Positions 10,355-38,619 of a stretch of 64,000 nucleotides of DNA are shown here, piece by piece (the first letter of the stretch is position 1; every line of letters begins with the position of its first letter). The position numbers and the translations under genes were made by a program. The notes under the pieces are model-generated. The model was not told the origin of the DNA and did not search any database. It saw only the letters and a list, made by a program, of their open reading frames with translations. The DNA is from Vanilla planifolia. Its lineage: Eukaryota > Streptophyta > Magnoliopsida > Asparagales > Orchidaceae. Location of the stretch: positions 7,576,626-7,640,625 of the forward strand of contig CM043875.1 in NCBI GenBank assembly GCA_023846275.1. The letters run 5' to 3'.

Positions 10355-12620
10355 CATTTTTATTAAGGTTATATAACTTAAATCATTTTCTTTATTTCCC
10401 TTTCTTCTACAGCATCCATGTACTATATTTTATCCTTAATATACTATATGTTTTATATAAATTCTCTATATTGGGTTGATCATCTCATACATTCCAAAAT
10501 CCTATCTTAACCATTATTGTCTTCTAGCCTAATATATTGTATGATGAATATATCATATTATATGTTCAAAATAAAATCACTCTATGACTAAATTAATAAT
10601 ACTTTTCTTTCCATTAACCTTCACTTAATATATTGTATATTATTTCTACCACAAAATTCGTACAACTTATCAATATTGTATATCACTAATTATCCAAAAG
10701 ACATATATCATATGCCCTTTTTGTTTCATTAGGTAATGTACTATAGATTGAGTTAATGTAGGATACATCTAGTTCAAGATACTATACATTGTCTTCAATA
10801 GACTTTATGTATACCTTTGGCTAAACTATCTTAACCTTTAACGTACAATATGTTAGAACTAATATATGATATGTTCCATTTTAAATAAGAACAAAACACT
10901 CCAAGTTTTCTCAATTTCTTCTACAATTAATTCTAAACTCAATCCAAATATTATCATAACATTATTAACTCTTATATTATGCTAAAACATTCCAACTCTC
11001 ACATAAATCTAATGAAATTCAATAAAAGAATACAAAACCAAATGTTACCTTTGTCAACTCACTCAATATTTTGTTTCCTTTGATTATAACACTTTCAACA
11101 ACTCTTCTCTTACACTTCCTAATTCTTATAGCCCTTTAAAATCTAAAATATCAATTCTTATGTGCGTACATGTGGATCCTTAATTGAGGTGATAACAATA
11201 ATTTGTAAAATTATTATCTTATCCTCAATAATTGTCAAAATGATATTTATATCATTTTGTTCAAAACTTTATAATAAATTATTTGGACATCCAAAAACTA
11301 TAAATTCATCACTAATTGAATCAATTTGAGAACTTTCTAATGTTATGTTCAAGTAAAATGTTTAGTTTCATTTGTCATTATTATAACATGGTATATCTTC
11401 TAAAATAATATTAATATAATAATATAATTAATAACAAAAATATTTTTAAAAATTAATATTATTTTATTATAATACTTATATTTATATTTGTATTAGTTTA
11501 ATCTTAATATTTATAATATTTTATATAAAATAAAATTTTGAAAAATTATTATTATCTTCAAAATTTCATTACAATCTTCAACTATAAATAAACCTCTACA
11601 GTTTTAGTTTAGATTCTCTAGAATTGAGGGGAAGGGGAGACTTTATTTTTTGTTTGTTCTAAACAAAGTGACATGAACATTGTTTGAGTGATCTTCTTTG
11701 TATTTGATTGGCTAACATTGATTTACTCTCTTTCTTTCTTCATCATCCTTAGTTTACTATTGTTAGTGAGCTCAATTAAGCCATTATTGCTTGCTTAGAT
11801 TGAATCTCATAGCTCTCAATTAAAGTTTGTTTTAAATTTTCTTGAATTCATAATTATTAACAAACTCGATATACTCAAATTGCTTTCTTAATTCTTTGGC
11901 AAGTTCTTTATATTTCTTTTAATATGGAATCTTCATACTCAAAGACTATTAATCATTACACACTCATAAATAGTTTACATTTAGGCTCTAAGCGTATTGC
12001 AAACCTAGGATTACAACTTAATATTCTCACTCTAACATGACCTTCAATCAAGGCTCCATTAACATAAGTTTTTCATATTTCTTTATGCTTTTAAAAATAA
12101 TTAGTTACAATAATTTATGTAATGAAATCTATTAATATTAGTACCTTAGTTGTCATCATTGGAATGAATTTTATATCATATTAATTGAGCTTTATTACAC
12201 ATTTTTGTAATTTTCTTAACACTATTAATGTGTTGACATGACAATTTGATTTTGCTGTGTCAAGTATTAATCCCTTAGGTAATCTCATTTCAACCAAATG
12301 GATTTTATCCTTAAAAGGCATTTCAACACTTAAAAAATTATGATATGTCATATAAAAATCAATCTTTTGTCCTTGCATTTGTATGAGATAATTCATCACT
12401 ACATCTTTAGAATCATGCTAATAGAATTCCCATGTTGTTCGATGACTTTTTTCGTAATATCTCACCAAATGATCACTTCCCTCCCATCTTTAAGTGTTAC
12501 ACATAAATTGAACAAGAAACATCTATGAAAATGTAGGCCATCTATACGACATAGAAAAGGTGTTAGGAGTTATTGATGGAAGAAATGACACATGATTGAT
12601 GAATCTTTCAATATTATACT
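9931..12620. other. AT-rich sequence without a recognised gene
   Basis: I see only simple-sequence and AT-rich DNA here, including many TATAATATATTGTATG-like words between 10390 and 10880. A short minus-strand open frame (12181-12399, 72 residues) has no motif I recognise. Confidence 0.4.
10290..10352. repeat. TA dinucleotide microsatellite
   Basis: About 31 uninterrupted TA units. The plus-strand open frame 10163-10354 owes half its length to this run. Confidence 0.97.
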
Positions 12621-13500
12621 AAAAGTGGGAATGAGTGTGATAACCCACATAATTAAGCTCCACTATCCTCTCAAACATTTTTTATATATCAAACATAAGT
12701 GTTAAAAATCCAGAATTTAAAAGTACATTAAGTTCTTAGCACCTCAAAAAATGTGCCAAAATGCATCATTACAAAGGTCAAATTGCAAGGAATCTATCAA
12801 TATATGCTTTAAGATTTTCAAAGGTGAATTAGATTTTTTAGAGATATTAAAGTTTGAAATAATAAAAAAAAGTTTAATAAATAATTAAAAAATTCTTTTA
12901 TTTATAAGAGGATAAACTCTTATCCTCATATTGAGAGATCAATTATAATATTTTTCTTTTATGAGAGGAATAGGGAGGTAGAGAGTGGAGAAGTTTGGAG
13001 AGGGAGAAAGAGTCAAAGTTATTATTTTTGCATTATTTTGGGTGTTGTTTTTGCATTGTTTTGGTGAGATAAAAAAATAAGGGCTAAAAGAAAATAACAA
13101 GTGTTTGGCTTTGGTTTTGAAAATTCATTGTAAAGTTAGATCTTAAGTTTTTCATGATTAATCATGTATAATTTGTTTAAATTACTTTGGGAATAGATTT
13201 GATAAACTTTGATTGATGGTTGTGATGATTAGAACTTATTGTAGGTTCCAACTGTTTTGATCATACTCGACAACTGTTTAGATCATATGGGATGAACTTG
13301 AAGTAGGAGTTAACGAGGAGCTTTTGACTTATGAATGTTTGGGTTTTTGGTATAGCATCATACTAGTACTATTCTTTAATCAAATTAATATTATCGATGA
13401 ATGGAAGGATTTGGTAAGAACCATATCTTTCAATATGTAGTAGATGTTGGGGATCTTACTAATACAAAATAAAAATAAAATAATATGTTAAGATATGTAT
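12621..13500 (+). mobile_element. Possible LTR start with polypurine tract (weak)
   Basis: AAAAGTGGGAATGAG (12621-12635) is followed by TGTGATAACC at 12636, which resembles a polypurine tract joined to an LTR start. A TTTATAAGAGG element occurs near 12901. No partner LTR or pol was found, so this is only a suggestion; the right end is arbitrary. Confidence 0.25.
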
Positions 13501-29532
<16,032 letters not shown>

Positions 29533-30479
29533 ATAACTTTTAGATTGCTGTTTATGCCATAAGCCAGTTTTAAATATTATTACCTATTCTATTTTGATAT
29601 CAAAAAGTAAATGGATGTTCCTGTTTTTGTTGCTGATTTATTAACTTATTCAATCACATAGTTTCTATTAACAGTTATAATGTGTTGGAAGATAAGTAGA
29701 AGTTTGTTTTCATTGCCTTTTCTTTTGTTTTTTTAAACAATGAAAGAAGATAAGAACCGCTTTCTCTTGTGATGAATTCAGAGGAAAACCAGTAGAAATA
29801 ATATAACTGAAATGCATATATACATTTTTGCCAAGTCATATAGCTGTTTGTTCAAGGTGTGTAACATGGCATAATGATACAACTCCCCTCTGAAACAGAT
29901 TCTGTGATGCCTTAATTTTGACTAAGTCTTTAATTTCAACTAATTGTCATAGATCCTATTCATGCAACCCTTCCTAAAAAAATTCTCTGCCTTTTTATCC
30001 CACTTAAGATACTTTCAAATGTAACAAAGAAGACAGCTGTTTGTGTAAACTTCGAAAGTTTGGTTGCCACTATGGAAAAATCTTCGCTATTTTAGCAGAG
30101 GACCTTGGTGAATTGAGAGCTCTCTTTCCCAAGAGAAAGTTAAGCCTAAAATAATGTGAGTAGAAATTGTAAGAAATCTATTAAAGGAGAGGAAATGTTA
30201 TGTTTTATCAGTTGAGAGGAAAACCTAGGAAAAATAAAAAAGTAAAAAAGAAAAAAATAAAAATAGAAATATTACATAATTATGATAAAATAATGTGAGA
30301 ATATTTTAGAGATATTTTTGATAATATTTTCAAAGCTAATTGTTTTATATATATTGTTTTTCACTCCAACCATGCTATATGGCACCAAGTGGCCAAGTTG
30401 TTCTTGTCCATTTTCAGCATAACAGCATAACACCTAGGCAAGCCTTCCTGATTGACCTCGTTATGTCCATGTCTCTCAA
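29533..30479. other. 3' flank of the kinase gene
   Basis: It holds the 3' untranslated region and downstream DNA. I could not choose a single polyadenylation signal. No other gene or repeat was recognised. Confidence 0.5.
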
Positions 30480-31460
30480 AGACTAACAATCTTGACTCAA
30501 GACTTGGGGATGTAAGTTATCCATTCATTATTTGAAGCTTGTGCCTCCACTTACTTTTTGATCAACTTAGCTAGTTATCTATGAAATTCCCTATTGGCAT
30601 GGTATCTACTTATACTTCTCTTCATCACTACTTTATCATATGAAGTTCTTAAGAAACATGGTATCAACTTATCCTTCCCTCATTCATTGATACTTAATCG
30701 CATGAAGGTCTCAAGAGGCTTGGTCTTGATTTCTTCTTATCTCTTTCATTGTTGCTCTATCGCATAAAGTTCTCAAGTGGTATGGTATCAACTTCTCTCT
30801 CCCTCTCTGTCATTGCTACTCTATCAAATGAAGATCTTGAGGGACTTGATTTTGATTTCTTCTTCCCTCTATCATTGCTCCATCATATGAATCAACTTAT
30901 CCTTCTCTTCTTCATTGTTGCTCTATCACATCAAGGTCTCGAGAACTTTGATCTTCTCTCTTTCATCGCTACTCCATTGCATGAATGTTTTGAGAGGCAT
31001 GGTATCAACTTATCCTTCTCTTATTCATCACTGTTCTATCGCATGAAGGTCTTGAGAAACTTTGTCTTGATTTTTTCTTCTCCTTCGTCACTACTCCATT
31101 GCATAAAGGTTTTAAGAGGTATGGTATCAACTTATTCTTTTCTTCTTCATTGCTACTCTATCCCGTGAATGTCTCAGAGGCTTGGTCTTGAATTATTCTT
31201 TCCTTCATCACTAATGCAATCACATGAAGGCATCAAGAATCATGGCCTTTCCTACCTCTTGTCCCCTTCATAAAGGCCTCGAGAAAGATGGTGTTTAGTT
31301 CCTTTCCTCTCCATCTTTGATCTATCACATGAATACCCTAAGAAGCATGGTTTTATATCCCACCCTTTTTCATCGTTGCTTTATTGCATGAAAGTCCTGA
31401 GAAATCTAGCCTGTTTTTTTTTGTCCTTCATCTTTGTTCCATCGATGATCTTGAGAGGTC
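30480..31460. repeat. Degenerate tandem array (about 60 bp, alternating as about 120 bp)
   Basis: The phrases GGTATCAACTTATCCTTC and TTGGTCTTGATTTCTTC recur, each followed by a variant of TTCATTGCTACTCTATCGCA and TGAAGGTCTTGAGA. GGTATCAACTT occurs near 30661, 30784, 31000 and 31120, and the intervening units carry the TTGATTT version. The array keeps a plus-strand frame open at 30749-31168 (139 residues), which is itself repetitive and unlikely to be a gene. Such arrays are common in untranslated parts of Tat/Ogre-type elements, but the link is inference. Confidence 0.8.
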
Positions 31461-32527
31461 TTGTTTTCACATTCTCTCCATAAAAATATGGCTTAGCATC
31501 AAAATGAAGATTTAACCCATCCTCTTGCCTAGGTCAAGATTTTCCCTCTTAGCTATTTTTCTCTCTTGTTGGTTTCACCTATACTTGAGGATTAGAGGGA
31601 GATCAATTCTTTTTAACCCAAATGGTTTTTCTTCTCCCTCGTTTTGCACTTAGGGACTTCGGGGTGATCAATTTTTTACTTAACCAACTTTTCTCTTCCT
31701 TTTGTTTGTATCATCAACACTAAGTGATTAAAGAGTGGGGGGTAATGACTCATTTAGAGGGCTTTATGGGCTTAAATAGCCAAACTTGATGACTTTTTGG
31801 TTGTTGGTCTACTTAAATAAGATATTTTTTTTATCCAATGGCAAAGATTTGCAATGCTTCCTCAACAATTGAAGGTTATTGTCAACCTTGATGGAATGAG
31901 CACACTGATCCAAATATTTGATGCTTTGAAAAGATAACATCCGCAAAATTGACAAAGGAAATTCCATTGTTTGAAAATGTACATAACTTCTTAGAAAAGG
32001 TGTCATTATTTCATTTCTATTAATCGTTCTATGTTTTTCAAAAGCAAAATACAAATCCCAAAAAAGAAAATTACAAAATCCCCTCAATGACCTTCGAAGT
32101 ATATGGACTATCATTATACTCTTTAAGCTTGACTTCCCTAGAAGCATTGTCATTTCTAGCAAGTACAAATGATCTAGAGATATCATGCCATTTTTGATCA
32201 TGAAGGAGACTCCATCTTTGAGGCCTCGTTGATGTTCAATTGAGAGAGCTTTGAATGAGCGGTCATCTACTTTGTATTTCTTCTAGGTTAGCACCAAATT
32301 GCTCCCTCAATGGTACCTTAGCCTTGGGCTAAGTAATCCTCCCTTAATAAGAGAAAACTTCTTTTAAGTTTTGTTTTGAGATTCCCAAAGATGAACTCTT
32401 GTTGTATTGGTTACATATGATTTGAATTTTTGGCATCATTCCATTGAGAAGCTTGTCGGAGGTTAACCATTCCTCACTATCCTTAGGTCTTGAGACCCAT
32501 CATGAATCTCCTCGAGATTTTGGTATA
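31461..32527. other. Unassigned sequence with one 130-codon minus-strand open frame
   Basis: The open frame at 32201-31809 (minus, 130 residues, starting MIKNGMISLDHLYLLEMTML) has mixed composition and is not simple sequence. I recognise no domain. It may be a decayed transposon-encoded protein or chance; neighbours are an array on the left and an LTR-like repeat on the right. Confidence 0.2.
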
Positions 32528-33600
32528 GAGTGATGCAGCACAAGCATCAGAGGATGATCATCTAGAGCTAAATATTTAGATAGAGTTTACAATAGAGCTA
32601 GAGGGCTAGATTGTGCATAGATATTAGGTAATTGCATAAATCAGTCACCAGACAGACAAAAATTGTCGAGAAACAAAAACAAAATTAAGATGTCATTATT
32701 GGGATGATTTTGTGCTGATTGTCTTTAGTAGTTTATTTGTTTTATTTGCATTTTAAAACATGCAATAAACTCAATAAAATGTATAATTGTTGAGTTATTT
32801 TTCTTTATGACTTAGCTAGGTTAGTTGGTTGAGTAGTTAAGTTTGCTTTTGTTTGACCAAAAGAACAATTTCTTAAGTGGTGTCACTTTTGAAGGAGCTC
32901 TTTTGGTGCCACCTAATTAAGAGCTTGATCTAAGCATCTCTTCATCTTAGGGATAAGGATTATCTTAGTTGCTTTCTTTAATCATTTCATTATTTTTGCT
33001 TATAAATATCATGAAAGAAATGAAAAAATGTATTAAGATTTGGATGAAATTTGAAAATGAAGTTAGTAAAGCTTTAGTGGAAGTAGAACACATTTCCTTA
33101 TCAATAGAGTAGGAAAACCTAACTATGGAGTAAGTAGTTACTTGAACATTTTTCTCTCCTTCATCTCACATCAAAACCCTCACATCTCACAACTAATCAT
33201 TTTTCATCTCAATTTCCAAACCCTTGATCTAATCTTAGTTCTCTTATTCCAATGGCCCACAAACAACCAAACTCTTTCCTTCTTCTTAATGAAAATTTAA
33301 GCTTATTTTCTTCTTCCAAGCAACCATATGGCCATTCCTCTTCCAAGCAACCTTATGGCCATTCCTCTTCCAGAGCTCCCTCAATCTAAATTCCACCTCA
33401 TGGCTTCTCATCCGTGCACCTTATTTTCTTCTTTAACCCATCCCCTCTCTAAGAACCCATCATGGCCAAAACATGCAAACTTAATGCCTTTTTCAACTAC
33501 TTCTAAAATCTAAGCCAATCAAAACCTTAACCTTTCCTTTCCCTCTCTACTTGAATTAAAATGAGTCAGCCCTCTTAGTTGAGGGATTCATTTCCTTGAC
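32528..33600 (+). repeat. LTR-like dispersed repeat, copy A (approximate ends)
   Basis: It matches 47637-48770 over its length. Both start TGATGCAGCACAAGC / TGATACAACACAATCG, continue through CAATAGAGCTAGAGGGCTAG / CAGAGCCAGATAGTTAG, AGATGTCATTATTGGGATGA / AGATATTATTATTGGAATTA, TTCCAATGGCCCACAAACAA / TTCCAATGACCCACAAACAA, and end near AGTTGAGGGATTCATTTCCTT / AGTTGAAAGATTTTTTCCTT. It looks like a pair of LTRs of one family in the same orientation. Confidence 0.6.
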
Positions 33601-34115
33601 TTGAAGCAATTATTGTATTGAATGAGTTAACAGGTTAGGTAAGTTTGAAAATTGTACTAATTAATATTTGAAAATTTTACTAATTAATTAATATTAACAT
33701 AACATATTTTTTACAATAGGTTAATAAAAATTTTCAAAGATATGATTAAGATAAAATGATAGTTAAGATAAGATAGATCAAAGATATTAAAAAACTTAAA
33801 TATTTTTTTAAGATTATTAAAGTTTAATTTAATTTATATTTTTTAATAAATATCTTAATTAAGCTTAATATTCTAATCAAACTAAAATAAAAATGTCTAA
33901 AATTAAATTTAAAAAATATATCTTGGTGGTTTACCACTTTTAACCAAGATGATATTTACGAGATTTTTTCTTTACTCATTTTTTTCTTTAATTTTTCCTA
34001 TGAACATGAGTATCAGCTATCTAATATTTTAAAAATTCATTCAAATAAATTAATTAGAAATATTTAGAGTTTGTCATAATCAAACAAAACATCATGTCTA
34101 GAGGTCAACAATACC
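33580..34115 (+). repeat. Direct repeat pair, left copy (about 530 bp, LTR-like)
   Basis: It matches 38620-39105 in order: TTGACTTGAAGCAATTATTG / CTGACCCGAAGTAATTGCTG, AAAATTTTCAAAGATATG in both, TTAAGATAAAATGATAGT / TTAAGATAAAATAATAGT, ATGAACATGAGTATCAGCTA / ATGAACAAGAGTATTAGCTA, ending GGTCAACAATA / GGTTAACAATA. Similarity stops after CAACA/TAACA, as for an LTR end, but could also be a truncation. The left end overlaps the end of copy A by a few bases. Confidence 0.6.
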
Positions 34116-34780
34116 ATAATCTTTTCCTTTGGATGATAACAAAAACTTTAATAAAATTGATAAAAATATAAATTATTTATAAAAAAATATGCAAAACAAT
34201 TAAAGATAAGTTTCTCTTACATTTATATTATGATTAGATTAGTGCTTCCCCTTAATTTATACTTGTTTTTTTTCAATTTTTATTTTCTCACCCTTTTTGT
34301 TATCACTAAAAAAGACTTAATCTAAATTTTATAAGTTGTTGATGACCTTTATATTTTGTAAAATGTTATTAATTGTTGATTGATTGAATCAACTAGTTTA
34401 TTTTTTAAAAACTATTTTGTTTAAATTACACTTTATTGAATGGTTTAGGGGCCAACTCATTATTTCTTTCAAATTAATTTAATTCATTTTTTATAGCTAT
34501 TACTTAAAACATATTATTTAAAGTATATTGTGTTAAGATTAGCTTAAAATTTGCTACAAAAGTTTAATGGTTATGACAAGATTTAGTTGTAAAATTTTAT
34601 ACATGACATATTAAATTTTAAAGCATTAGGATTTTCTTGAACTATTTCATTTTTTCTTATTTATTTCATTTGAATGTTTTAAGTTTAATTTTTCAAATTC
34701 TATTTGTTTATCTTTTATGTATTTCATTTTTGTTTATGAAGATGCAAAAAAAATTTCTGAAAAAATAAAAAAATAAAAAA
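34116..34780. other. AT-rich spacer
   Basis: No gene or repeat recognised. It separates the left direct repeat from the GC-rich block. Confidence 0.4.
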
Positions 34781-34895
34781 AGTAATGTGGAAGACCTACC
34801 ACACTTCGCCGATGTGGAATACCTATTGCACTTCATAAGCCACCACGTCAGATTAAAACTCTGATGTGGTTTTGGCACCATTCATCAAGTGCTAC

Positions 34896-34902
34896 TATAA
34901 AG
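34896..34902 (+). promoter_or_regulatory. TATA box before the GC-rich leader
   Basis: TATAAAG in the context TGCTACTATAAAGCCCC, 99 bp upstream of the ATG at 34995. A 10-codon upstream frame starts at 34945 (MEAEVKRERR then stop). Confidence 0.5.
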
Positions 34903-34994
34903 CCCCCTCCCGTCGACTTCAAAGGGGACCGGATTAAGCGAGAGATGGAAGCGGAAGTAAAGAGAGAAAGGAGATAGTTGGAGAAGTTCCTCCG

Positions 34995-35189
34995 ATGAGG
35001 TCGAAACCTTTGCAGTCGTCGCCGGAGATCGATCGCAAGACTAACGAGCTTTGTCTTCCTCTATCTGTAGTCTTGACTTCGCTGGAATCTTCGTCGATTT
35101 CTTCTCCTCCGCTATCGATTCTAGTCTTTGTCGCTTTTCGAGCCGTCACCACAGATTCCCGTCTTCCCAACTGTCGGCAACATGAACAG
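34995..35189 (+). CDS. Putative first exon of unknown gene or captured fragment
   Basis: An ATG at 34995 opens a 65-codon frame (MRSKPLQSSPEIDRKTNELC...) with Ser/Pro/Leu-rich composition and codon use richer in G and C than anything nearby. It reaches a plausible donor ACAG|GTAATT at 35189/35190; read through, it stops at 35219. No domain is recognised and no downstream exon was found, so a transposon leader or a fragment of a captured gene is as likely as a real gene. Confidence 0.2.
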
Positions 35190-35229
35190 GTAATTAGGGA
35201 AAATTGCATTTGGCTTTAGCTTTCAAAAA

Positions 35230-35940
35230 GTTGCCCTAATCGGCTCGCGTCATCCTCTTCGACTCAATTCGACTTGCACTGACCTGCGTCGAGCCACGTT
35301 GACTCCCGCTGATCCAAAGAGATCCGTGTCGAATTGCTGAGCCGTTCTAACCCACATCAACCCATGTCGACTCGTCAGTTAGCGTTGACTTGCTGACCTG
35401 TTCCGACCCATAACAACCCACGTTGACCTACAAACTTGTGTCCGCCCGCGTCAACCCGTGTTGACCTGCACAGATCCGCGCTCACCCGAACCTGCCTGCA
35501 CATACCTGAGTCAGCTCGCACTTGCTCAAGCTTACCCGCACTGACCCACATCGGCTTGCGCCCTCCCAAGCTGAGTCGTCTCGACCCACGCCAACTTGAG
35601 CTCGCTCGGTTGACTCGTTGCCGCTGTGGAGCCGACTCACATTGATCACGAGTGATTCGAGACTGTTTTCGACCAACTCACCGCACATCCAACCGACTTG
35701 CTGCTAATTTAGCTGATTTGCTACCGATCCAGGCCAATGCGTCGATGATCCAAGCTGAGTCATCACCGATCCGACCAAGTCGCCGTCAAACCTGGTTGAT
35801 TTGCAGCCGATTCCAGCGTAATCGCCACCAATTCAAGCAAGTCGCAGTTGATCCATGCTGAATCATCTCCAATCCTGACCGAGTCGCTGTTGATTCAAGC
35901 TGAGTCACTATTGCATTATACCACACCAACTCGACATCAA
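35230..35940. repeat. Degenerate short repeat rich in GACCCG and GTTGAC/GTCGAC
   Basis: About 700 bp consist of irregularly spaced variants of GACCCGCGTTGACC, alternating with TGACTCG, CCGACTTGC and GATCCAAGC words, often 12-18 bp apart. Because stop codons are rare in this vocabulary, several frames stay open on both strands (35375-35861). I read it as a decayed minisatellite, not genes. Confidence 0.6.
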
Positions 35941-36439
35941 TCATGTTGTATTCAATATCAACGAGACAATAGTAGAACTTCGCCGCGTCATACTAACCTG
36001 CTTTAAAGGTGTGCTCCAATCTTATGTTGAACCAATTTGGGAATTTCGTCCATTCAGGCTTCCTCGTTTTTGTTTAAATTTCCTGAATCCATTTTTCACA
36101 TCAACAGTTTAGTTAAAATTAATTAATCAAAGTTTACATGCATAATATTTGATTTTAATTATTAAATTGATAGCCTTAGTCATTTTTGGGTTTAACACAT
36201 TTATGTGTAATTGAGCTACTATTTCCTTTCATTATCCATGCAAAAAACAAAAAAATTGTAATGAATATTAGTTCTAATCTTAAATGCATATGAAGTATGA
36301 TTGGGTTGCATGCAATAATGACATGGAAGCTTGTGATTATAATCAAAATATCGACATGCCTATGCATATGAGATTTTCCAACATATGTAACAAAAACTTC
36401 TATACTAGTTGATTTTACTTTTAAAAATGGGCAAGTAGA

Positions 36440-37240
36440 GTAGAAAGATTTAAAAAAATTGAATTCTTTAATTAAGGATGCATGTTCATTAACTTTTTGT
36501 TTTAAATTATCATTAACATTTTCTATATTCTATAAATAAATGTCGGTCTTTTCTCTAATTTGTTCATAATGATTTATATATTCATTATGTTCTTCTTTTA
36601 ATTTTTTATATTTTTTACTCAAATTTTCATACTTTTTGCAAATATAAAGTATTTTTTTAGTTAATTTACTTTCTTCTTCTTCTTCTTCTTCTCTTGCTAT
36701 CATGTAAAAGAGTCATTTATTATTTTTTTTCTTTTCACTTATGCTAGTCTCTTTTGACTTGCTTCAAGTTGTTTTCATTACCTTCTTCTTGATTTCTTTT
36801 TTTTTTTCATTTTTCTCAAATGATTTTTCATGAGTTCTCTCTAACTTATCCCAAATTTCATAAGCTATTTATAAACTCATAATTCTATTAAATTTGATAG
36901 TATTCAAAGCACAATGCAGAATATTTCTGGTCCTATTATTTAATTGTACTTTATATTTTTTTTCATTTATTGTACAAAATTTTTTAGGTATAAAATATTT
37001 ATTGAGTTTTTTTAATAAGAAAATCAAAAGGAGTTTGTGTTAGTTCCCAAATTTCTCTATTACCTGATTTTAAATAACTTGCCATCCTAATCATCCAATA
37101 GAAATAATAATCACCACAGAGGATTGGTGGCTTATTAGAAGATGCATTTTCACCCAAACTCGTTGAAGTATCAATTTAAGTGATGGATTTTCCTGAGAAT
37201 TTCTTCTCACAAGAAAAGAATTTTGTTTTGATACTAATTG
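36440..37240 (-). pseudogene. Ty1-copia gag remnant, minus strand
   Basis: Reading the minus strand from 37240 downward gives KPPILCGDYYFYWMIRMASY, LKSGNREIWELTQTPFDFL, and then CALNTIKFNRIMSL and AYEIWDKLERTHEKSFEKN. These match the copia gag pattern (KPPILNGEDYAYWKIRMETYL, ALDKNEFNRVSTCETAYEIW, LEVTHEG). A Lys/Glu-rich tail follows (36560-36700). A degenerate primer-binding-like ATTAGTATCAAAAC lies at its 5' side near 37222-37235. Stops interrupt the frame. Confidence 0.75.
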
Positions 37241-37244
37241 AGAT

Positions 37245-38570
37245 ATGGTTTAGTAAGAGGGGAGTGAATTGTTAGAAATAAAAAATTATATTACTTATAA
37301 AAATAATTAAAAAAATAGTTTTGAAATAATGTTTAATAAATTTTAGTAAATCTCTAAAATTAATTTTGCATAAATTTTATTTTTAATTTAAAATACATTA
37401 ATTTTTTAATAATAATTTTTTATAAAAATAATGAGATAGAAAAATCAATAAGAACTAAAAATTGTACTCTAATAATTTTTAAGATAGTTTGGCTTAAAAA
37501 ATAGCTTATGTTCACCTCCAACAAAAATCAGGTAAAAATAAAATAATTAATATAAACTTTTTGCTAAAAGACGAGTAAACTAAACTCTCACAGTAATGAA
37601 ACAAAAAGGACAAGATACTACGACTTTACGACAAAATAAAATGACGATAAAAAAAAATATTCGATGACATAGAATCGAAATTAATAAAAACAAAATCTTA
37701 TGCTTGATGAAATGATTAATGAGGCACAAGTATTTTAATTAAATCAATTAAAAACAGAGAAAATTTGTAACTTAGTTGATTTAATAAAAAATTTGAATTT
37801 AGGAATTTGACGATTGAAGGACGTAGTGTATGGAAGCAATAGTGAGCATAGGCTGCTAACAGCTTGAATATCATGGTTGAATTTTTTTTAGAATGAATAA
37901 AAATTCATTAACTCGTTTCGTTAACAAATTCTCTTATTTATAGACATTTTATAGTGACTAAAAGCACTTCAGAACACACTAAATAGCCATTGCAGTTTTT
38001 CCAGCATCGCATTTTTTAATTAGAAATTATTATTTAAATAAATATTATAATGGCTCGAAATGCCTTTGCTCATGAGCCACTTGATCGAAAGCTTCGGGAC
38101 CGTTCGATCGCAAAAACTGTGCAGTCGGACTGATGAAATTCAATTGGTGCTGTTCAAAAATAAGATTAGATCAGGACTGTTAGATTTGAATCGTGATCAG
38201 ACGACTGGATTTAGATCGTACGCATAGAATAAACATAAACTATGCAATCGTGAAACAATGTTATCGAATGAAGGATATAGTCGGGCATTATAAAAAAAAA
38301 TTGATATCAAGATCGTTTGATTACGAAATTGTGCAATCAGACGGCTCTGATTACTCCCGCAATTCGGAAGCATGCTGCACGAAAACAAAGCTGAGTTATA
38401 GTCTCGTATTGAAAAAAATAGAAATTGTGTTTTTAAGCATTTGCGTGATTTTTTAAGTTAGTCTATTGGGGTTGGCTACCTCTTAGCTTGCTCGGGAAGT
38501 CATGACCTACACTACCAATGATGTGTTACACTTGATTTATTGATGCGGGTGTGAGAACCTGATCCAACAC
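37245..38570 (-). mobile_element. Probable LTR of the minus-strand copia remnant (approximate)
   Basis: It lies directly upstream (in minus orientation) of the copia gag and of the degenerate primer binding site, which is where the 5' LTR belongs. It has no coding motif; open frames at 38193-38456 (+) and 38197-38388 (-) overlap each other and look like chance. The right boundary is uncertain. Confidence 0.35.
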
Positions 38571-38619
38571 ACTGTAATGCAGAAATGGGATTGATTTCTT
38601 AACCCGTTTATTGCACTGA

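Larger units (their letters stand above)
34781..36010 (+). other. GC-rich block with TATA box and exon-like start
   Basis: It contrasts sharply with its AT-rich surroundings. It begins with promoter-like sequence (CCACGTCA near 34845, TATAAAG at 34896), then a C/G-rich leader, an exon-like frame from 34995, and a degenerate array of GACCCG/GTTGAC words (35230-35940). It lies between a pair of 530-bp direct repeats (33580-34115 and 38620-39105), so it may be the promoter, leader or captured host DNA of an LTR element. No protein family recognised. Confidence 0.5.

Noticed and set aside
30749-31168. 139-codon plus-strand frame
   Set aside because: It is repetitive because of the tandem array and has no domain.
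35375-35861. Several frames on both strands in the GC-rich block
   Set aside because: They stay open because the GACCCG/GTTGAC vocabulary lacks stop codons; the peptides are repetitive Arg/Leu/Ser/Pro/Cys strings.
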